A stretch of 64,000 nucleotides of DNA from GWC2-37-13 sp964564535 (GCA_964564535.1 CAZMBH010000001.1:55557-119556); one strand, 5' to 3'. Positions 43,973 through 53,190 are shown, counted from the first letter of the stretch. The notes: a model not told the origin generated them from the sequence alone. Numbers and translations: made by a program.

Positions 43973-46051
43973 TTATTGAGAAAGGTCCCACGGCCAGACT
44001 TGATCAGTAAAATCAGTTATTGAAATTTTTTGTCCTCCAAATATACCGAGACTAAAAGGAAAATTTTGATAAATTTTACTTTCTGTTCCTGAATAATCTA
44101 TAAATTTTCCATCAGAAGATATGGCACTGATAGAAGTTACATTACCCAGTCCATCAATCAAATCACTTAAAAGGAGAGGTTTATTTAAATCTTGATTTCT
44201 AGAAGATCTTATTATAAAAGAACTTGGCACTATAGCTAATCGATTGTTTCTAATTGTTGAATTGGAATTCAAATCTACAAGGTTTATAGCTCTAATTTCC
44301 AAACCATGTTTATTGTTATTTAAAGGACTTGGATTAAAATGAACAATCTCTAGAACTCCCTGATCTGAAGGAATGCCAGGTATTATTGCAATGGCTATAA
44401 GATTTCCCGTACTAGAATTTTCAAGAGGTCGAGTAACCTTAGTTTTTACTCCAAAAATGTTTATGTCAACAGGAGGATAATTTTGGATATCATTAAGAAT
44501 TGCTAAATTTTGAGCTAAATTAGATTCGTTAGTTCCCCACAATGCAAATATTCCTCGATGAAAATTACCACCTTTGTCTGTAAAAGCCAAAGGAGCATCT
44601 TCTTTATTAACGCCCATTCTTGCTTCGGAAGGAGATAGGAGAGAAATCTGTTTATTTTCAATATTATATTTAAAATATAACCATTGGATCTGTTGATCAC
44701 TAAGCTCTGAGGCTGATTCCTTACCCCAAGACTTGACAACATCTGCATTATTGGCAAGCCACTCTGTTTGATTTAATATAAAGTGTCTGCGGATAAATTT
44801 TATTTCCTGATCAAGTTTTTTTTGATATTCAGGAGTAGTGGCATAAGAGGTGCCATCTTTAATATCAACACCTAGTTTATCCCAATTCTCTTTAAGAATT
44901 CCGGTAAAAGTCGATTCATCAGAAAAATTTAAAACTCGCCAGGAATTTGTCTCCTGATTCCAAGTTTGAATACCGGTTTGGTCAGCAAAAATGATCAACC
45001 CCAGATCATTGGCAATTATTTTACGTCCGCCTACTTCAATCTGTCCGCCAACAATTTCATAAGGCACTTTCTGGCCGTCTAACATAGTTTGAAGAGGCGA
45101 ATATTCAGCATTCACTGAGGGAGGGAGAGGGGTTGGGGGAGGAAGCGGAGTAGCTTCAATTGGTGGAACTTCCGTTACTGCAGAATTAATTTTAAAACTT
45201 ATGGGACGATCAGAAGAAGTAGCAGAAGGAACATTGGTTGGAAAGAAAAAGTCACTGTCACTAGGAAGAAAACCAGTAACCTTAAATCCATTAGCAAAAG
45301 TTTCCTCGAGAGCTAGTCGACCATCGATATTTGTAAAAGCAATCATGTTATTTTTTTCTCGACCCGCATCGGAAGCGATCACCATGCCAAAAGCCGTGAA
45401 ACTACCATCGTCAGGAACGACAGACATTGATTCAAATTCATAGTTTATTACTCCATTAGCTATTGTTGGCTGTTTTGTTATAAAACCGGTCTGTCTCCAA
45501 ATACCGTCCTCTTTGGTATAAATAAAAACTAATTTCGTTGGCTTTTCTTCACCTTCAATTTGAACATCATAGGGTTGAAATATCATAGGAAGATTTTTTT
45601 CACCTATAGATATTTGCATTGGCATTACCTCATCATTTGGGGCGTCAATTTGATCAGATGTGTAAGTAACAGGGCTGCCAGCAGCCTCAGTTGCAGCTTT
45701 AGATAGGTTTTTTGCAATTATTTCCTGAGGTGTTTGTTTTTCGTTTTTGCTTGATTTATCCAAAGCAAATCCAAATATATTACCCGCAGTAGCTTGCTCC
45801 ATAAAATCTCTCTTGATTGATTGAAGCAGATTTAACTCTCCGGGAGTCAATCCTAAATTTTCTTTTGATAAAGAAGGATAAACTACATTTACAGATTGAA
45901 TCGATTGTTGAGTTTCAACGGCAGGGGAACAAGCGGCAGCTGAAATTGCAGCAATCAAAGCAACCGGCAATCTCCAACTAAAAACGGTTCTTTTTATTTC
46001 ATTTCCTGCCGTGCTCAAAGCTCCTTTTATCGGAACAACGAATTCTTTCAT
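43973..46051 (-). CDS. Large lipoprotein of unknown function
   Basis: 692 residues. The hydrophobic segment LPVALIAAISAAACSPAV ends in an AAC lipobox-like site, though the N-terminal stretch before it is long (about 25 residues) for a lipoprotein signal. A helical region is followed by a Pro-rich linker (PPIEATPLPPPTPLPP, about 295-315) and a large C-terminal region of unrecognised fold. It is co-directional with the 580-residue gene 27 nt upstream and the Cys-rich gene downstream. Confidence 0.55.
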   Translation of the reverse strand: MKEFVVPIKGALSTAGNEIKRTVFSWRLPVALIAAISAAACSPAVETQQSIQSVNVVYPSLSKENLGLTPGELNLLQSIKRDFMEQATAGNIFGFALDKSSKNEKQTPQEIIAKNLSKAATEAAGSPVTYTSDQIDAPNDEVMPMQISIGEKNLPMIFQPYDVQIEGEEKPTKLVFIYTKEDGIWRQTGFITKQPTIANGVINYEFESMSVVPDDGSFTAFGMVIASDAGREKNNMIAFTNIDGRLALEETFANGFKVTGFLPSDSDFFFPTNVPSATSSDRPISFKINSAVTEVPPIEATPLPPPTPLPPSVNAEYSPLQTMLDGQKVPYEIVGGQIEVGGRKIIANDLGLIIFADQTGIQTWNQETNSWRVLNFSDESTFTGILKENWDKLGVDIKDGTSYATTPEYQKKLDQEIKFIRRHFILNQTEWLANNADVVKSWGKESASELSDQQIQWLYFKYNIENKQISLLSPSEARMGVNKEDAPLAFTDKGGNFHRGIFALWGTNESNLAQNLAILNDIQNYPPVDINIFGVKTKVTRPLENSSTGNLIAIAIIPGIPSDQGVLEIVHFNPSPLNNNKHGLEIRAINLVDLNSNSTIRNNRLAIVPSSFIIRSSRNQDLNKPLLLSDLIDGLGNVTSISAISSDGKFIDYSGTESKIYQNFPFSLGIFGGQKISITDFTDQVWPWDLSQ

Positions 46052-46078
46052 ATTCTATAGGACATTATATCTCTTCTA

Positions 46079-47821
46079 TTATGTTTTTTCAACTTCAACT
46101 AAAACACGACCTAAATATATATCATAAAAGTATAAATCCAGCTTATTGTTGTCAACATCGTATACAGTATTTATAGGGAGTGGCAATCCTGTTGAATCAA
46201 AAATATTTAATTTTCCTGGTTCTAAATCATCTGGAATAAATAATCTTATTTCTCTTTTTTCAAAATCGCCTTTCGCTCTTAGTGTTCTATTTTTGTTTAA
46301 ACCTTTTTTATTATCCATTAAATATTTCTCAATACTATAATATGCTAATTGTTTAATTATGTCTACTTGAGTTAAATCTTGAAAAGAAACGGAATCAAAT
46401 TTACCTTGAGCCAAATCTATCATTATCTGCGGATCAATGTTAGGCGCTATTTCCGAAGAAGGGATTAAATAAGGTTCTAATAATTTTGCATGATCATAAT
46501 TTATTTGTATAAGCGTTCTATTTAAGATTCTTATTAGAGATAACTTTCTTAAAGACATAATAGCCGAATCAATACCGGGAAGCTTAACAAATGTTTCTAG
46601 ATCTGCATTTGTGGGATCAGGTTTTCCAAAATAACTCTTATACAATTCAGAAGCTAATTGACGGTTAATTTGAGTAAAATTAAATAATCCGGTTTCTTCA
46701 ACGGCTTTGTCCAGGCCAACACTTTCGTAATTACCAATTTTTTTAAACGAAGTAAATAATGTATGGTCAAATGCTTTAATTAATCTAACAACATGTTGAG
46801 GGTCTTTGTGTTTGGCAAAAAACCAACTTGCCGAGTCAGGCCTACCATCGTCTGAATACTGAGTAATTAACGAAGCTGAACCTAGAAGTGAAGTAGAGTT
46901 TTTTAATTCTAAAATCGTTTTTAAGCGATCATATGGGGCTTTCATATCTTCATCATCTTTCATGATATCTAAAATTTTATCTAGTGATTTTTTACTAATA
47001 CTTATCTGCCCATTTTCATTAATTGATATTATTCCGTTTTGTAAGATCAAATCCATAAATATGCGTTCATCAGACAAAATTGCAGAATCTTTTATATTCG
47101 GCCTGATCTTTAGAAGATTAAAATCAGATAAAGGATCAGTTGATGGATAATTTTGTACACTTTCAAGCGTGTTTGATCGAAATCCGGCAGGCACAGCTAA
47201 TAATTTCCTATTAGGTTTCTCCGGAGTTCCGATTGATTTTTCCTCACTAATACCTAGACTACGTTGGAATCTTTTTTCTAATACTTGTCTGGTATGATTT
47301 GTATGAATTGAACCAAGTAGTCCATTTTTTAATTGGATCGTTTGTTCAATATCTTTTGATCTACCTAAAAAGGGAAGAGACCATAAAGAGATATTCTCTT
47401 TTAAAGATCGTAAAATTAAATAAGCGGGTAAAATAATAGACGATTCTTTTTTACCGACTATAAAATCAAGATTTTTTCCAAGAAGGCTGTCGATTAAAAG
47501 ACCTATCTCAATTTGTTTAATTCCATCAGGAAATCTATATTTTGTTTTATCAGGATTGTCCCGTAGGGCGAATAGGGTAGCAATCAAATTGTTGACATCA
47601 ATATCAGAAGTTTTATTTGATCGGGAAAAATTGGAAAATAATATTGTAGTTTCCCTAACAAAAGCGTCCGGATCATTATCTCTATATTTATTTAATTCAA
47701 GAGAGTGTTGCAAAATTTGTTGTGGAGGCTTGAAATCCTTTTCAGAATATATGGTCATCCGTCGCAGTCTTTCAAAAATAGGGGGTAGACTTTCGTTTCT
47801 ACGGGTAATTCTCTCATTCAT
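46079..47821 (-). CDS. Unrecognised 580-residue cytoplasmic protein
   Basis: 580 residues with no signal peptide or membrane segment. It is largely helical with a short beta-rich C-terminus (EIRLFIPDDLEPGKLNIFDSTG). I see no catalytic motif. The start codon and the first codons ATGAATGAGAGA sit in a repeat, and the same promoter-start sequence recurs at 52748-52766 and elsewhere in the island. A TAAAAT lies 6 nt before the ATG. It probably forms an operon with the lipoprotein gene. Confidence 0.6.
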   Translation of the reverse strand: MNERITRRNESLPPIFERLRRMTIYSEKDFKPPQQILQHSLELNKYRDNDPDAFVRETTILFSNFSRSNKTSDIDVNNLIATLFALRDNPDKTKYRFPDGIKQIEIGLLIDSLLGKNLDFIVGKKESSIILPAYLILRSLKENISLWSLPFLGRSKDIEQTIQLKNGLLGSIHTNHTRQVLEKRFQRSLGISEEKSIGTPEKPNRKLLAVPAGFRSNTLESVQNYPSTDPLSDFNLLKIRPNIKDSAILSDERIFMDLILQNGIISINENGQISISKKSLDKILDIMKDDEDMKAPYDRLKTILELKNSTSLLGSASLITQYSDDGRPDSASWFFAKHKDPQHVVRLIKAFDHTLFTSFKKIGNYESVGLDKAVEETGLFNFTQINRQLASELYKSYFGKPDPTNADLETFVKLPGIDSAIMSLRKLSLIRILNRTLIQINYDHAKLLEPYLIPSSEIAPNIDPQIMIDLAQGKFDSVSFQDLTQVDIIKQLAYYSIEKYLMDNKKGLNKNRTLRAKGDFEKREIRLFIPDDLEPGKLNIFDSTGLPLPINTVYDVDNNKLDLYFYDIYLGRVLVEVEKT

Positions 47822-47837
47822 CCCTAAATTTTAGCAG
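47819..47837 (-). repeat. Island junction repeat, copy 1 (contains -10 and start codon)
   Basis: Minus-strand CTGCTAAAATTTAGGGATG. TAAAAT followed by 6 nt and ATG makes it a leaderless promoter for the 580-residue gene. Further copies are at 51507, 52748 and 53518, and a partial one near 49230. Confidence 0.8.
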
Positions 47838-48001
47838 AAAAATAGGGATGAAAGATATGACGCGAAATTAAATTGCCATACAACCACGCCGGTTGGATGA
47901 GGTAGTTAAGTTTTTCTTTCTCTTAATCTTTTTAAATTAAAAATAGAAGCAAAGCAATTTGGAATAGATTAAGATTTTCAAGAGAAAAAACAAAGACAGT
48001 C
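47838..48001. repeat. Cassette-junction DNA with GTTGGATGAGG and a small hairpin
   Basis: CAACCACGCCGGTTG (47881-47895) forms a hairpin next to GTTGGATGAGG (47892-47902). A stretch at 47908-47948 (GTTTTTCTTTCTCTTAATC and following) recurs at about 50350-50390. No gene seen. Confidence 0.6.
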
Positions 48002-49129
48002 TTAAATAATAAAATCAAGATAGTTATCTTTGGTAATTATTTTACCTTGAGAGTTTGGATAAATAGATTTAAAGTCGGATATATTATTTTTTCTCGGTTT
48101 GGTGTATTTAAATTCATAGGCATATAGATTTCCTTTTTTTTCTTCAATCCAATCAATTTCCTTTTTATCCCAAGTCCGCCAAAAATAATTATTAGAAAAT
48201 ATTTTTTTGTAGGATTGTATTTTTAATCTTTCAATCACCAAAAAGTTTTCCCAAAGGGCTCCCAGATCATTTCTTTTTTCAATCGGGTTAAAGTTTGAAA
48301 TAATAGCGTTTCTGATACCGTTATCGTAAAAATAATATTTACTTTTTTTTACTATTTCCGTTCTCAAATTTCTTGAATAACCTCGAAGATTATAAAGGAT
48401 AAATGATTTTTCAAACAAATCAAGATAGCGAGCAACTGTCTTAATGTCGATTCTTAAATTAATAGCCAATTCGTTGTAAGAAACCTCACCTCCGACCTGA
48501 AAAGCCACTAATCTAAGAAGGTCGAGTAAAATTTTTGCTCCTTTGACTTTTTCCAGCTCAATAATATCTTTTAATAAATATGAGTTGACCAACTCATTCA
48601 ATACAGAAATTTTTGCCTTATTGTTTTTTTGGATCAATACCTCTGGATAACTTCCATAAACCAAATAATTGGAAAGATTATTTTTTAATTCAAAGTGATT
48701 TTGAGTTTTTGAAAACTCCAGTTGAGAAAGAGGGTAAAGGATTTGGGTAATTTTTCGACCGGTTAAAGGTTCACCAATTTGGCCGGCGAGTTCAAAGCTA
48801 GATGATCCAGTCGCAATAATATAAATATCAGAAACATTATCTACTATTATTTTTAAACCTAACCCAATGTTTGGTATTTTCTGGGCTTCATCAATAATGA
48901 TGAGCTGATAACCATGGCAATATTCTTTTATTAACTCAAAATTTTGTGAAGAAAGAATTTCTTGGATACTTATGTTTTCTCCATTATCAAGCCGATATTT
49001 TAGCCGAGTATTTTTTAAATAATTTTTTATTAAAGTAGTTTTTCCCACCTGACGTGGGCCATAAAAAATTAATACCTTATTTTTCTTTAAATACTTTTCT
49101 AATTGATCATAAAATCTGGGAATAAACAT
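48002..49129 (-). CDS. AAA-family ATPase with DUF4143 domain, paralogue 1
   Basis: 375 residues from the ATG at 49129 (MFIPRFYDQL), chosen over 49165 because the -10-like TATATT at 49142-49147 lies between them and the paralogue starts at the matching place. Walker A is GPRQVGKTTL, Walker B LIIIDEAQKIPN, sensor IATGSSSFEL. The C-terminal DUF4143 region has SYLLKDI, ALWENFLVIERL and the nuclease-like FYWRTWDKKEIDWIEEK. The family is common in accessory islands and its cellular role is poorly known. It lies in a run of TA-like modules. Confidence 0.85.
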   Translation of the reverse strand: MFIPRFYDQLEKYLKKNKVLIFYGPRQVGKTTLIKNYLKNTRLKYRLDNGENISIQEILSSQNFELIKEYCHGYQLIIIDEAQKIPNIGLGLKIIVDNVSDIYIIATGSSSFELAGQIGEPLTGRKITQILYPLSQLEFSKTQNHFELKNNLSNYLVYGSYPEVLIQKNNKAKISVLNELVNSYLLKDIIELEKVKGAKILLDLLRLVAFQVGGEVSYNELAINLRIDIKTVARYLDLFEKSFILYNLRGYSRNLRTEIVKKSKYYFYDNGIRNAIISNFNPIEKRNDLGALWENFLVIERLKIQSYKKIFSNNYFWRTWDKKEIDWIEEKKGNLYAYEFKYTKPRKNNISDFKSIYPNSQGKIITKDNYLDFII

Positions 49130-49420
49130 ATGATACATGTTAATATAATTCCTTGAAGTTGTCAAATTTTATGGAGAAGCAATCCATAAAATTAATAAAT
49201 TAGCCTCATACTTTGTAAGTTTTTTTATTCATCCCTAAATTCTCTTCAGGTTTTTGAAGTTTGTATTTTTCTTCTTCTAATTCTTCCACTAATATATCGA
49301 TTAACAGCCTTGATTGAAGAAACCAAATCTTTCAGTTCCGGATAAAAGATTTAGATATTTTCTAAATATGGGATATCTATATTTTTGCACTATACCATAT
49401 TAGAAAGATTAGAAAGTCAA

Positions 49421-49477
49421 GTCGGAGGAGCAATTTTCGAATTGCCATGATTTATTTATAGTATTTATTTTTTTAAA
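49421..49477 (+). repeat. 57-bp direct repeat, left copy flanking the BrnTA-like pair
   Basis: Same as 50270-50326 apart from about three mismatches. It includes GAATTGCCATGATTTATTTA followed by TAGTATTTATTTTTTTAAA. Confidence 0.85.
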
Positions 49478-49606
49478 TATCAAGTGCATTCTGTAATTTT
49501 CAATTTTAAATTTTCATTGGATGAATCAATTTTCAATTATCAAACGCGTTTATTTAGGGAGTTAGAAGAACAAAGACTGTCTTTATAAAGAGTGTCCTTT
49601 TATCTG

Positions 49607-49635
49607 TTGACATTGCATGTACATTACTATACAAT
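49607..49635 (+). promoter_or_regulatory. Promoter of BrnTA-like operon with operator-like palindrome
   Basis: TTGACA (49607-49612), a 17-nt spacer, TACAAT (49630-49635), then 9 nt to the ATG at 49645. The spacer holds the palindrome ATGTACAT (49617-49624), a plausible site for the ribbon-helix-helix antitoxin to repress its own operon. Confidence 0.65.
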
Positions 49636-49644
49636 AAAATTGGC

Positions 49645-49923
49645 ATGAATGAATTTAGATTTAATGAAGAAAAAAATAAATTATTAATATTTCAAAGAGG
49701 TTTTGGTTTTAAGATTATTATAAATGAGATTGAAAAAGGGAATGTGGTTGGAGTAATAAAGAACCCAAATAAAAAGAAATATCCTAATCAAAAAATGTAC
49801 TTGATTAAGATAAAACAACAAATTGTAGTTGTGCCCTATGTTGAGGAAGAAAATTATATTTTTTTGAAAACAATATATCCGAGTCAAAAGTATGCCAGAA
49901 AATATTTAAGTAAAAAATTATAA
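49645..49923 (+). CDS. brnT: BrnT-like toxin (RelE-like RNase fold)
   Basis: 92 residues. The N-terminal FRFNEEKNKLLIFQRGFGF resembles the BrnT start (F-x-W-D-x-x-K-...-K-H-G-V-x-F), and the strand-rich middle ends in IFLKTIYPSQKYARKYL, similar to the BrnT C-terminus. The conserved His/Trp of typical BrnT are replaced, so the match is moderate. It is first of a two-gene operon with a ribbon-helix-helix protein, the brnT-brnA order. If active it would cleave mRNA and be held by the partner. Confidence 0.55.
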   Translation: MNEFRFNEEKNKLLIFQRGFGFKIIINEIEKGNVVGVIKNPNKKKYPNQKMYLIKIKQQIVVVPYVEEENYIFLKTIYPSQKYARKYLSKKL

Positions 49924-49951
49924 ATTAATCCGCCGGTTGACGGAATAAATT

Positions 49952-50254
49952 ATGAAAATAAATAAACAAAAAAAATCGATTTATAAGCCCTTGGATAATT
50001 ACGAAAGACAATTAATTAAAGATATTGAAAATGACGAATTTGTGCCGGTTCCAAATCAAAAAGAAGAAATAACTAAGGCAGTTCTTTATGCCAAAAATTA
50101 TTTAAGAAAAGACAAAAGGGTGACTCTCAGAGTAGCCAAACAAGACTTGGAAAAAATTCAGGAAAAAGCCATCGAAAGCGGAATTCCTTATCAGACCCTG
50201 ATTAATTCTCTTATCAGGCAGTATGCCAACGGTAGAATAAACATAAATATCTAA
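49952..50254 (+). CDS. brnA: BrnA/CopG-like ribbon-helix-helix antitoxin
   Basis: 100 residues. A disordered N-terminus of about 55 residues is followed by KRVTLRVAKQDLEKIQEKAIESG and IPYQTLINSLIRQYANG, a ribbon-helix-helix DNA-binding domain (strand, helix, turn, helix) as in CopG/BrnA antitoxins. It lies 28 nt after the toxin-like gene. It probably binds the ATGTACAT palindrome in the promoter. Confidence 0.7.
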   Translation: MKINKQKKSIYKPLDNYERQLIKDIENDEFVPVPNQKEEITKAVLYAKNYLRKDKRVTLRVAKQDLEKIQEKAIESGIPYQTLINSLIRQYANGRININI

Positions 50255-50269
50255 CTTTGATGAAGAACC

Positions 50270-50326
50270 GTCGGAGAAGCAATTTGTGAATTGCCATGAT
50301 TTATTTATAGTATTTATTTTTTTAAA
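50270..50326 (+). repeat. 57-bp direct repeat, right copy flanking the BrnTA-like pair
   Basis: Pairs with 49421-49477, together bracketing the toxin-antitoxin pair and its promoter. Confidence 0.85.
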
Positions 50327-50486
50327 AAGCAACAGCTTTTTTAATGTCAAGTTTTTCTTTCCCTTAATCTTTCGTAAATTAAAAATTAGGAATGTTTTCA
50401 ATGTTCCATTGTTTCATTGCTTCATTGTTATTCTTTTAATCTATCCTTAGTGGTTTAATTCCTCGACGCTTGCATCGGAAAATATT

Positions 50487-50575
50487 TGTCATCCCCTTGA
50501 AGAAGGGGATCCAGTCTATTATTACCTTTTTGTATGGTGATTTTAGTCTGGATTCCCGCCTCCGCGGGAATGACA
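50487..50575. repeat. REP/MITE-like palindrome, copy 4
   Basis: Hairpin GTCATCCCCTTGAAGAAGGGG and hairpin GGATTCCCGCCTCCGCGGGAA are joined by about 40 nt, ending AATGACA. Confidence 0.8.
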
Positions 50576-50776
50576 GTCAATCAAATTCCATAAAAAATAT
50601 GTTAGCTGATTACATTCCAAAAGTGTAGATTTCTAATCTTGCCTGACAATAAAAGAATATAATCTTTTCTTAAATTCAATTTTAAATTTTACTTTGTCAT
50701 TTTGCATTTTGATATTTGATATTAAATTAAGAAATGCTCGTACAACTGCGTCAGTTGGATGAGGCTAAAAATTAAA

Positions 50777-51091
50777 CTACATCACCAACAAACCCTGTTT
50801 TTTTATTTGAGAAGCAAGAGGATCAAATGGATTGGAAAAATCTTCCGGTGAAAAAGGATGAGGTTCGATTAAATCATCATTGTCACTCCTAATATTCATC
50901 AGTAGCACCCTTTCTTTTTGCCGATCTTTGCCAAATTTTTTGGAAATAATACAAACATCAATATCGCTATGAATATTTGCAGTGCCCTTAGCATATGATC
51001 CAAATATATATGCTTCGGAAACAGGAATACCTTGTTTTTTAACATTGGCTATATATCGGTTTACAATTGATCTAATTGCGTTGTTGATCAT
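50777..51091 (-). CDS. MNT-type nucleotidyltransferase, likely antitoxin
   Basis: 104 residues. The polymerase-beta-type signature YIFGSYAKGTANIHSDIDVCI has the GSxxxG and DxD elements. In MntA-HepT pairs the nucleotidyltransferase AMPylates and neutralises the HEPN toxin. It overlaps the HEPN gene by 4 nt on the same strand, the toxin gene first. Confidence 0.85.
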   Translation of the reverse strand: MINNAIRSIVNRYIANVKKQGIPVSEAYIFGSYAKGTANIHSDIDVCIISKKFGKDRQKERVLLMNIRSDNDDLIEPHPFSPEDFSNPFDPLASQIKKQGLLVM

Positions 51092-51471
51092 ATATTTTTT
51101 ATTATCAATTTATAAATATTTTCACAAATTACTATCCACTTTTTTGTATAATTTTCATCAGCTTTTTTATAAAAACTAAGTTTATAATCGTCATATCGTG
51201 CCTCAAGATTAAAGGATGTAATTTCATTTAAATTAATTATTTGCTCCTGATCAAAATCGATATCAGTTTCGTTGGCGAGCCTTTTTAAATCGTGTACATA
51301 AATAATAGACTTATTTAACGAAAGTATCTTCACTTTTAGGGCTTTTTCGATAGCGAGATGCCAGATAAAAAGACACCAATCGTAATGTTTTGATTTATAT
51401 AAATCCTCTGCAGTTTCAACGTCTTTTTCGGCTTTAAGTAACCAATTTTTTATCATCTTATCATTGCTCAT
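51088..51471 (-). CDS. HEPN-domain protein, likely partner toxin
   Basis: 127 residues, all helical, with SKHYDWCLFIWHLAIEKALKVKIL and YVHDLKRLANE, the classical HEPN layout. I do not find the RX4-6H RNase motif seen in HepT, so either activity differs or the protein serves as an adaptor of the nucleotidyltransferase. A TAAAAT is placed 6 nt before the ATG at 51471. Confidence 0.78.
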   Translation of the reverse strand: MSNDKMIKNWLLKAEKDVETAEDLYKSKHYDWCLFIWHLAIEKALKVKILSLNKSIIYVHDLKRLANETDIDFDQEQIINLNEITSFNLEARYDDYKLSFYKKADENYTKKWIVICENIYKLIIKNI

Positions 51472-51506
51472 AACTGCATTTTATCACAATAATTGATTGT
51501 TCGCAT

Positions 51507-51525
51507 CATCCCTAAATTTTAGCAG
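51507..51525 (-). repeat. Island junction repeat, copy 2
   Basis: CTGCTAAAATTTAGGGATG on the minus strand, upstream of the HEPN/MNT pair and just after the second DUF4143 gene. Confidence 0.8.
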
Positions 51526-51560
51526 AAACCTACCTACGTTGAAACTACAGTGGGCAAGAC

Positions 51561-52685
51561 CTATGAATGGAAAAGAAATTCTTTGTAGTTATTAATATTG
51601 ATGACTTTAATCGGTATCGGATACGCTTTTAAAAATTCCTTTGTTCCTCTGCTTAATTTTGTATTTTGATATTTAATTTCAAAAGCATTGAGTTTTGCCG
51701 TAGTTTTTGATTTCTCAATCAAATCAATTTCGGCCCCGTTATAACTTCTCCAAAAGAAAATATCCTTTAGTTCACCTCGATTCTCCAACGATTTTATTTT
51801 TTCAATAACAATAAAATTTTCCCAAATGACTCCACTATCGCGACGTAAAGCAAAATCATTAAAATCTCCAATAAGAGCATTTCTTATCCCTAAATCAACA
51901 AAATATATTTTATAACGACGACCTATCTCGCGACGGGGATTATTTGAATAAGGATAAAGCCTTTTGATAATAAAAGATTTTTCTAAAATATCAAGATAGG
52001 AAATAATCGTTTTTCTATCAATTTTTAATCTGCTCGCGAGCTCATTTTCATTGACTTCCGAACCTATTTGATAGGCGACTGCCGTCAGTAAATCTTTAAG
52101 TGCCTGAGAATTACGTACTCTCTGGAAAGATAAGATATCTTTAAATAAATAACTTTCTATGATTTTATTCAAAAATAATATTTTATCAGCATTTTTTTTT
52201 ATTAAAAAAACCTCAGGATATAGACCATAGATAATTGTTTTTTCAATATTTAAAATGTTGACTCGTACTTCTTCAAAGCTAAACGGATAAAGAATAAAAT
52301 CTAAATATCTGCCGGTTAAAGAATCTGAAAGTTTATTTTTTAATTCAAAACTGGAAGAGCCAGTGGCTATAACTTTTATATTTAAATTGTCATGGACTAT
52401 TTTTAGAGTTAGACCAGGATTATTCAATCTTTGAGCCTCATCAATTATTAAGAGATCAACATTTTTATTTATTTTTTTTAGTTCGATTAAAGAAGTTGTA
52501 TCAATTGTCTTTTTATCTTCTTCGATATCACAATTAAGATAAAGCACTTTTCTTTGGGAATAGAATTTATTTCTAATGGTGTTCAGTAAAGTAGTTTTTC
52601 CCACCTGACGGGCACCTAAAACTAAAAGTATTTTCTTCGTTTTTAGTTGTTTATCAATACGTTTTTCTATTAATCTTAGGATCAT
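51561..52685 (-). CDS. AAA-family ATPase with DUF4143 domain, paralogue 2
   Basis: 374 residues from the ATG at 52685 (MILRLIEKRI), preferred over 52721 because a TAATAT box sits 7 nt upstream and the first paralogue starts likewise. Walker A is GARQVGKTTLL, Walker B LLIIDEAQRLN. C-terminal DUF4143 blocks include SYLFKDIL, VIWENFIVIEKI and FFWRSYNGAEIDLIEK. Same order and length as the first copy at 48.0-49.1 kb, but clearly diverged, so not a recent duplication. Confidence 0.85.
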   Translation of the reverse strand: MILRLIEKRIDKQLKTKKILLVLGARQVGKTTLLNTIRNKFYSQRKVLYLNCDIEEDKKTIDTTSLIELKKINKNVDLLIIDEAQRLNNPGLTLKIVHDNLNIKVIATGSSSFELKNKLSDSLTGRYLDFILYPFSFEEVRVNILNIEKTIIYGLYPEVFLIKKNADKILFLNKIIESYLFKDILSFQRVRNSQALKDLLTAVAYQIGSEVNENELASRLKIDRKTIISYLDILEKSFIIKRLYPYSNNPRREIGRRYKIYFVDLGIRNALIGDFNDFALRRDSGVIWENFIVIEKIKSLENRGELKDIFFWRSYNGAEIDLIEKSKTTAKLNAFEIKYQNTKLSRGTKEFLKAYPIPIKVININNYKEFLFHS

Positions 52686-52747
52686 ATTCCCAATATTAGT
52701 ACTAATTATAGGATTTGTCAAAAGTATAGTTGGCGGACTCTCTCATT

Positions 52748-52766
52748 CATCCCTAAATTTTAGCAG
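52748..52766 (-). repeat. Island junction repeat, copy 3
   Basis: Identical to copy 1, and the similarity continues into ATGAATGAGAGA, the first codons of the 580-residue gene; here that frame is only MNERVRQLYF followed by a stop. Confidence 0.8.
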
Positions 52767-52801
52767 AAAGATGTAAAAAGAGTTGGATGAGGCTGGAAAA
52801 A

Positions 52802-53188
52802 TTATTTCGAAATTTTATCAAAGTCTTTATCAAAAGTTAAAACTTCGGCATTTTGGCTTCTTGCTTTCAAAAAAATAATTATATCGACAAAATCGATATT
52901 TTTTTCCACATAGTTCAATAAAGCCTCTTTCAGCAACTCCTTATCAGTTATTTCAAAATTGTTTATTGATAATAAGGTCAATAAATATTTAAAAATGACT
53001 TTGCGACTAAGTTTATAAACTTTTCTCAACACATATTCTATCTCGATAATAGTTTCTGTCAGAAAAACCAATTTTACTTTTTCTAGCTTAGCCTCTTTAA
53101 AGTAATCATTAGCAACTTTCCATTGATTTAAGTTATCTTTTAAGATAAAACGAAGAAAAAAATTAGAATCAACATAATATTCTTTCAT
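52802..53188 (-). CDS. vapC: VapC-like PIN-domain toxin
   Basis: 128 residues. The PIN acidic residues are in YYVDSNFFLRFILKDN, in the ETIIEIEYVLRK region and in FVDIIIFLKARSQNAEVLTFDKDFDKI. VapC proteins cut tRNA or rRNA and are held by the upstream antitoxin. The gene starts 2 nt after the AbrB-like gene. The stop is followed directly by the junction sequence with CCTCATCCAAC. Confidence 0.85.
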   Translation of the reverse strand: MKEYYVDSNFFLRFILKDNLNQWKVANDYFKEAKLEKVKLVFLTETIIEIEYVLRKVYKLSRKVIFKYLLTLLSINNFEITDKELLKEALLNYVEKNIDFVDIIIFLKARSQNAEVLTFDKDFDKISK

Positions 53189-53190
53189 AT

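Larger units (their letters stand above)
49130..49644. other. Intercassette DNA with gene remnant and repeats
   Basis: On the minus strand at 49206-49328 a remnant open frame (KIWFLQSRLLIDILVEELEE...) without a start codon ends at TGA. It overlaps a partial junction repeat at 49230. A 57-bp direct repeat (49421-49477) and an AAGACTGTCTTT copy follow before the BrnT-like promoter. No intact gene. Confidence 0.5.
50255..50776. other. Intercassette DNA with direct repeat, REP copy and hairpin
   Basis: It holds the right direct repeat (50270-50326), the stretch shared with 47908-47948, a REP copy (50487-50575), and the junction hairpin CAACTG-CGT-CAGTTG (50743-50757) next to GTTGGATGAGG (50754-50764). 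No ORF supported. Confidence 0.6.
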
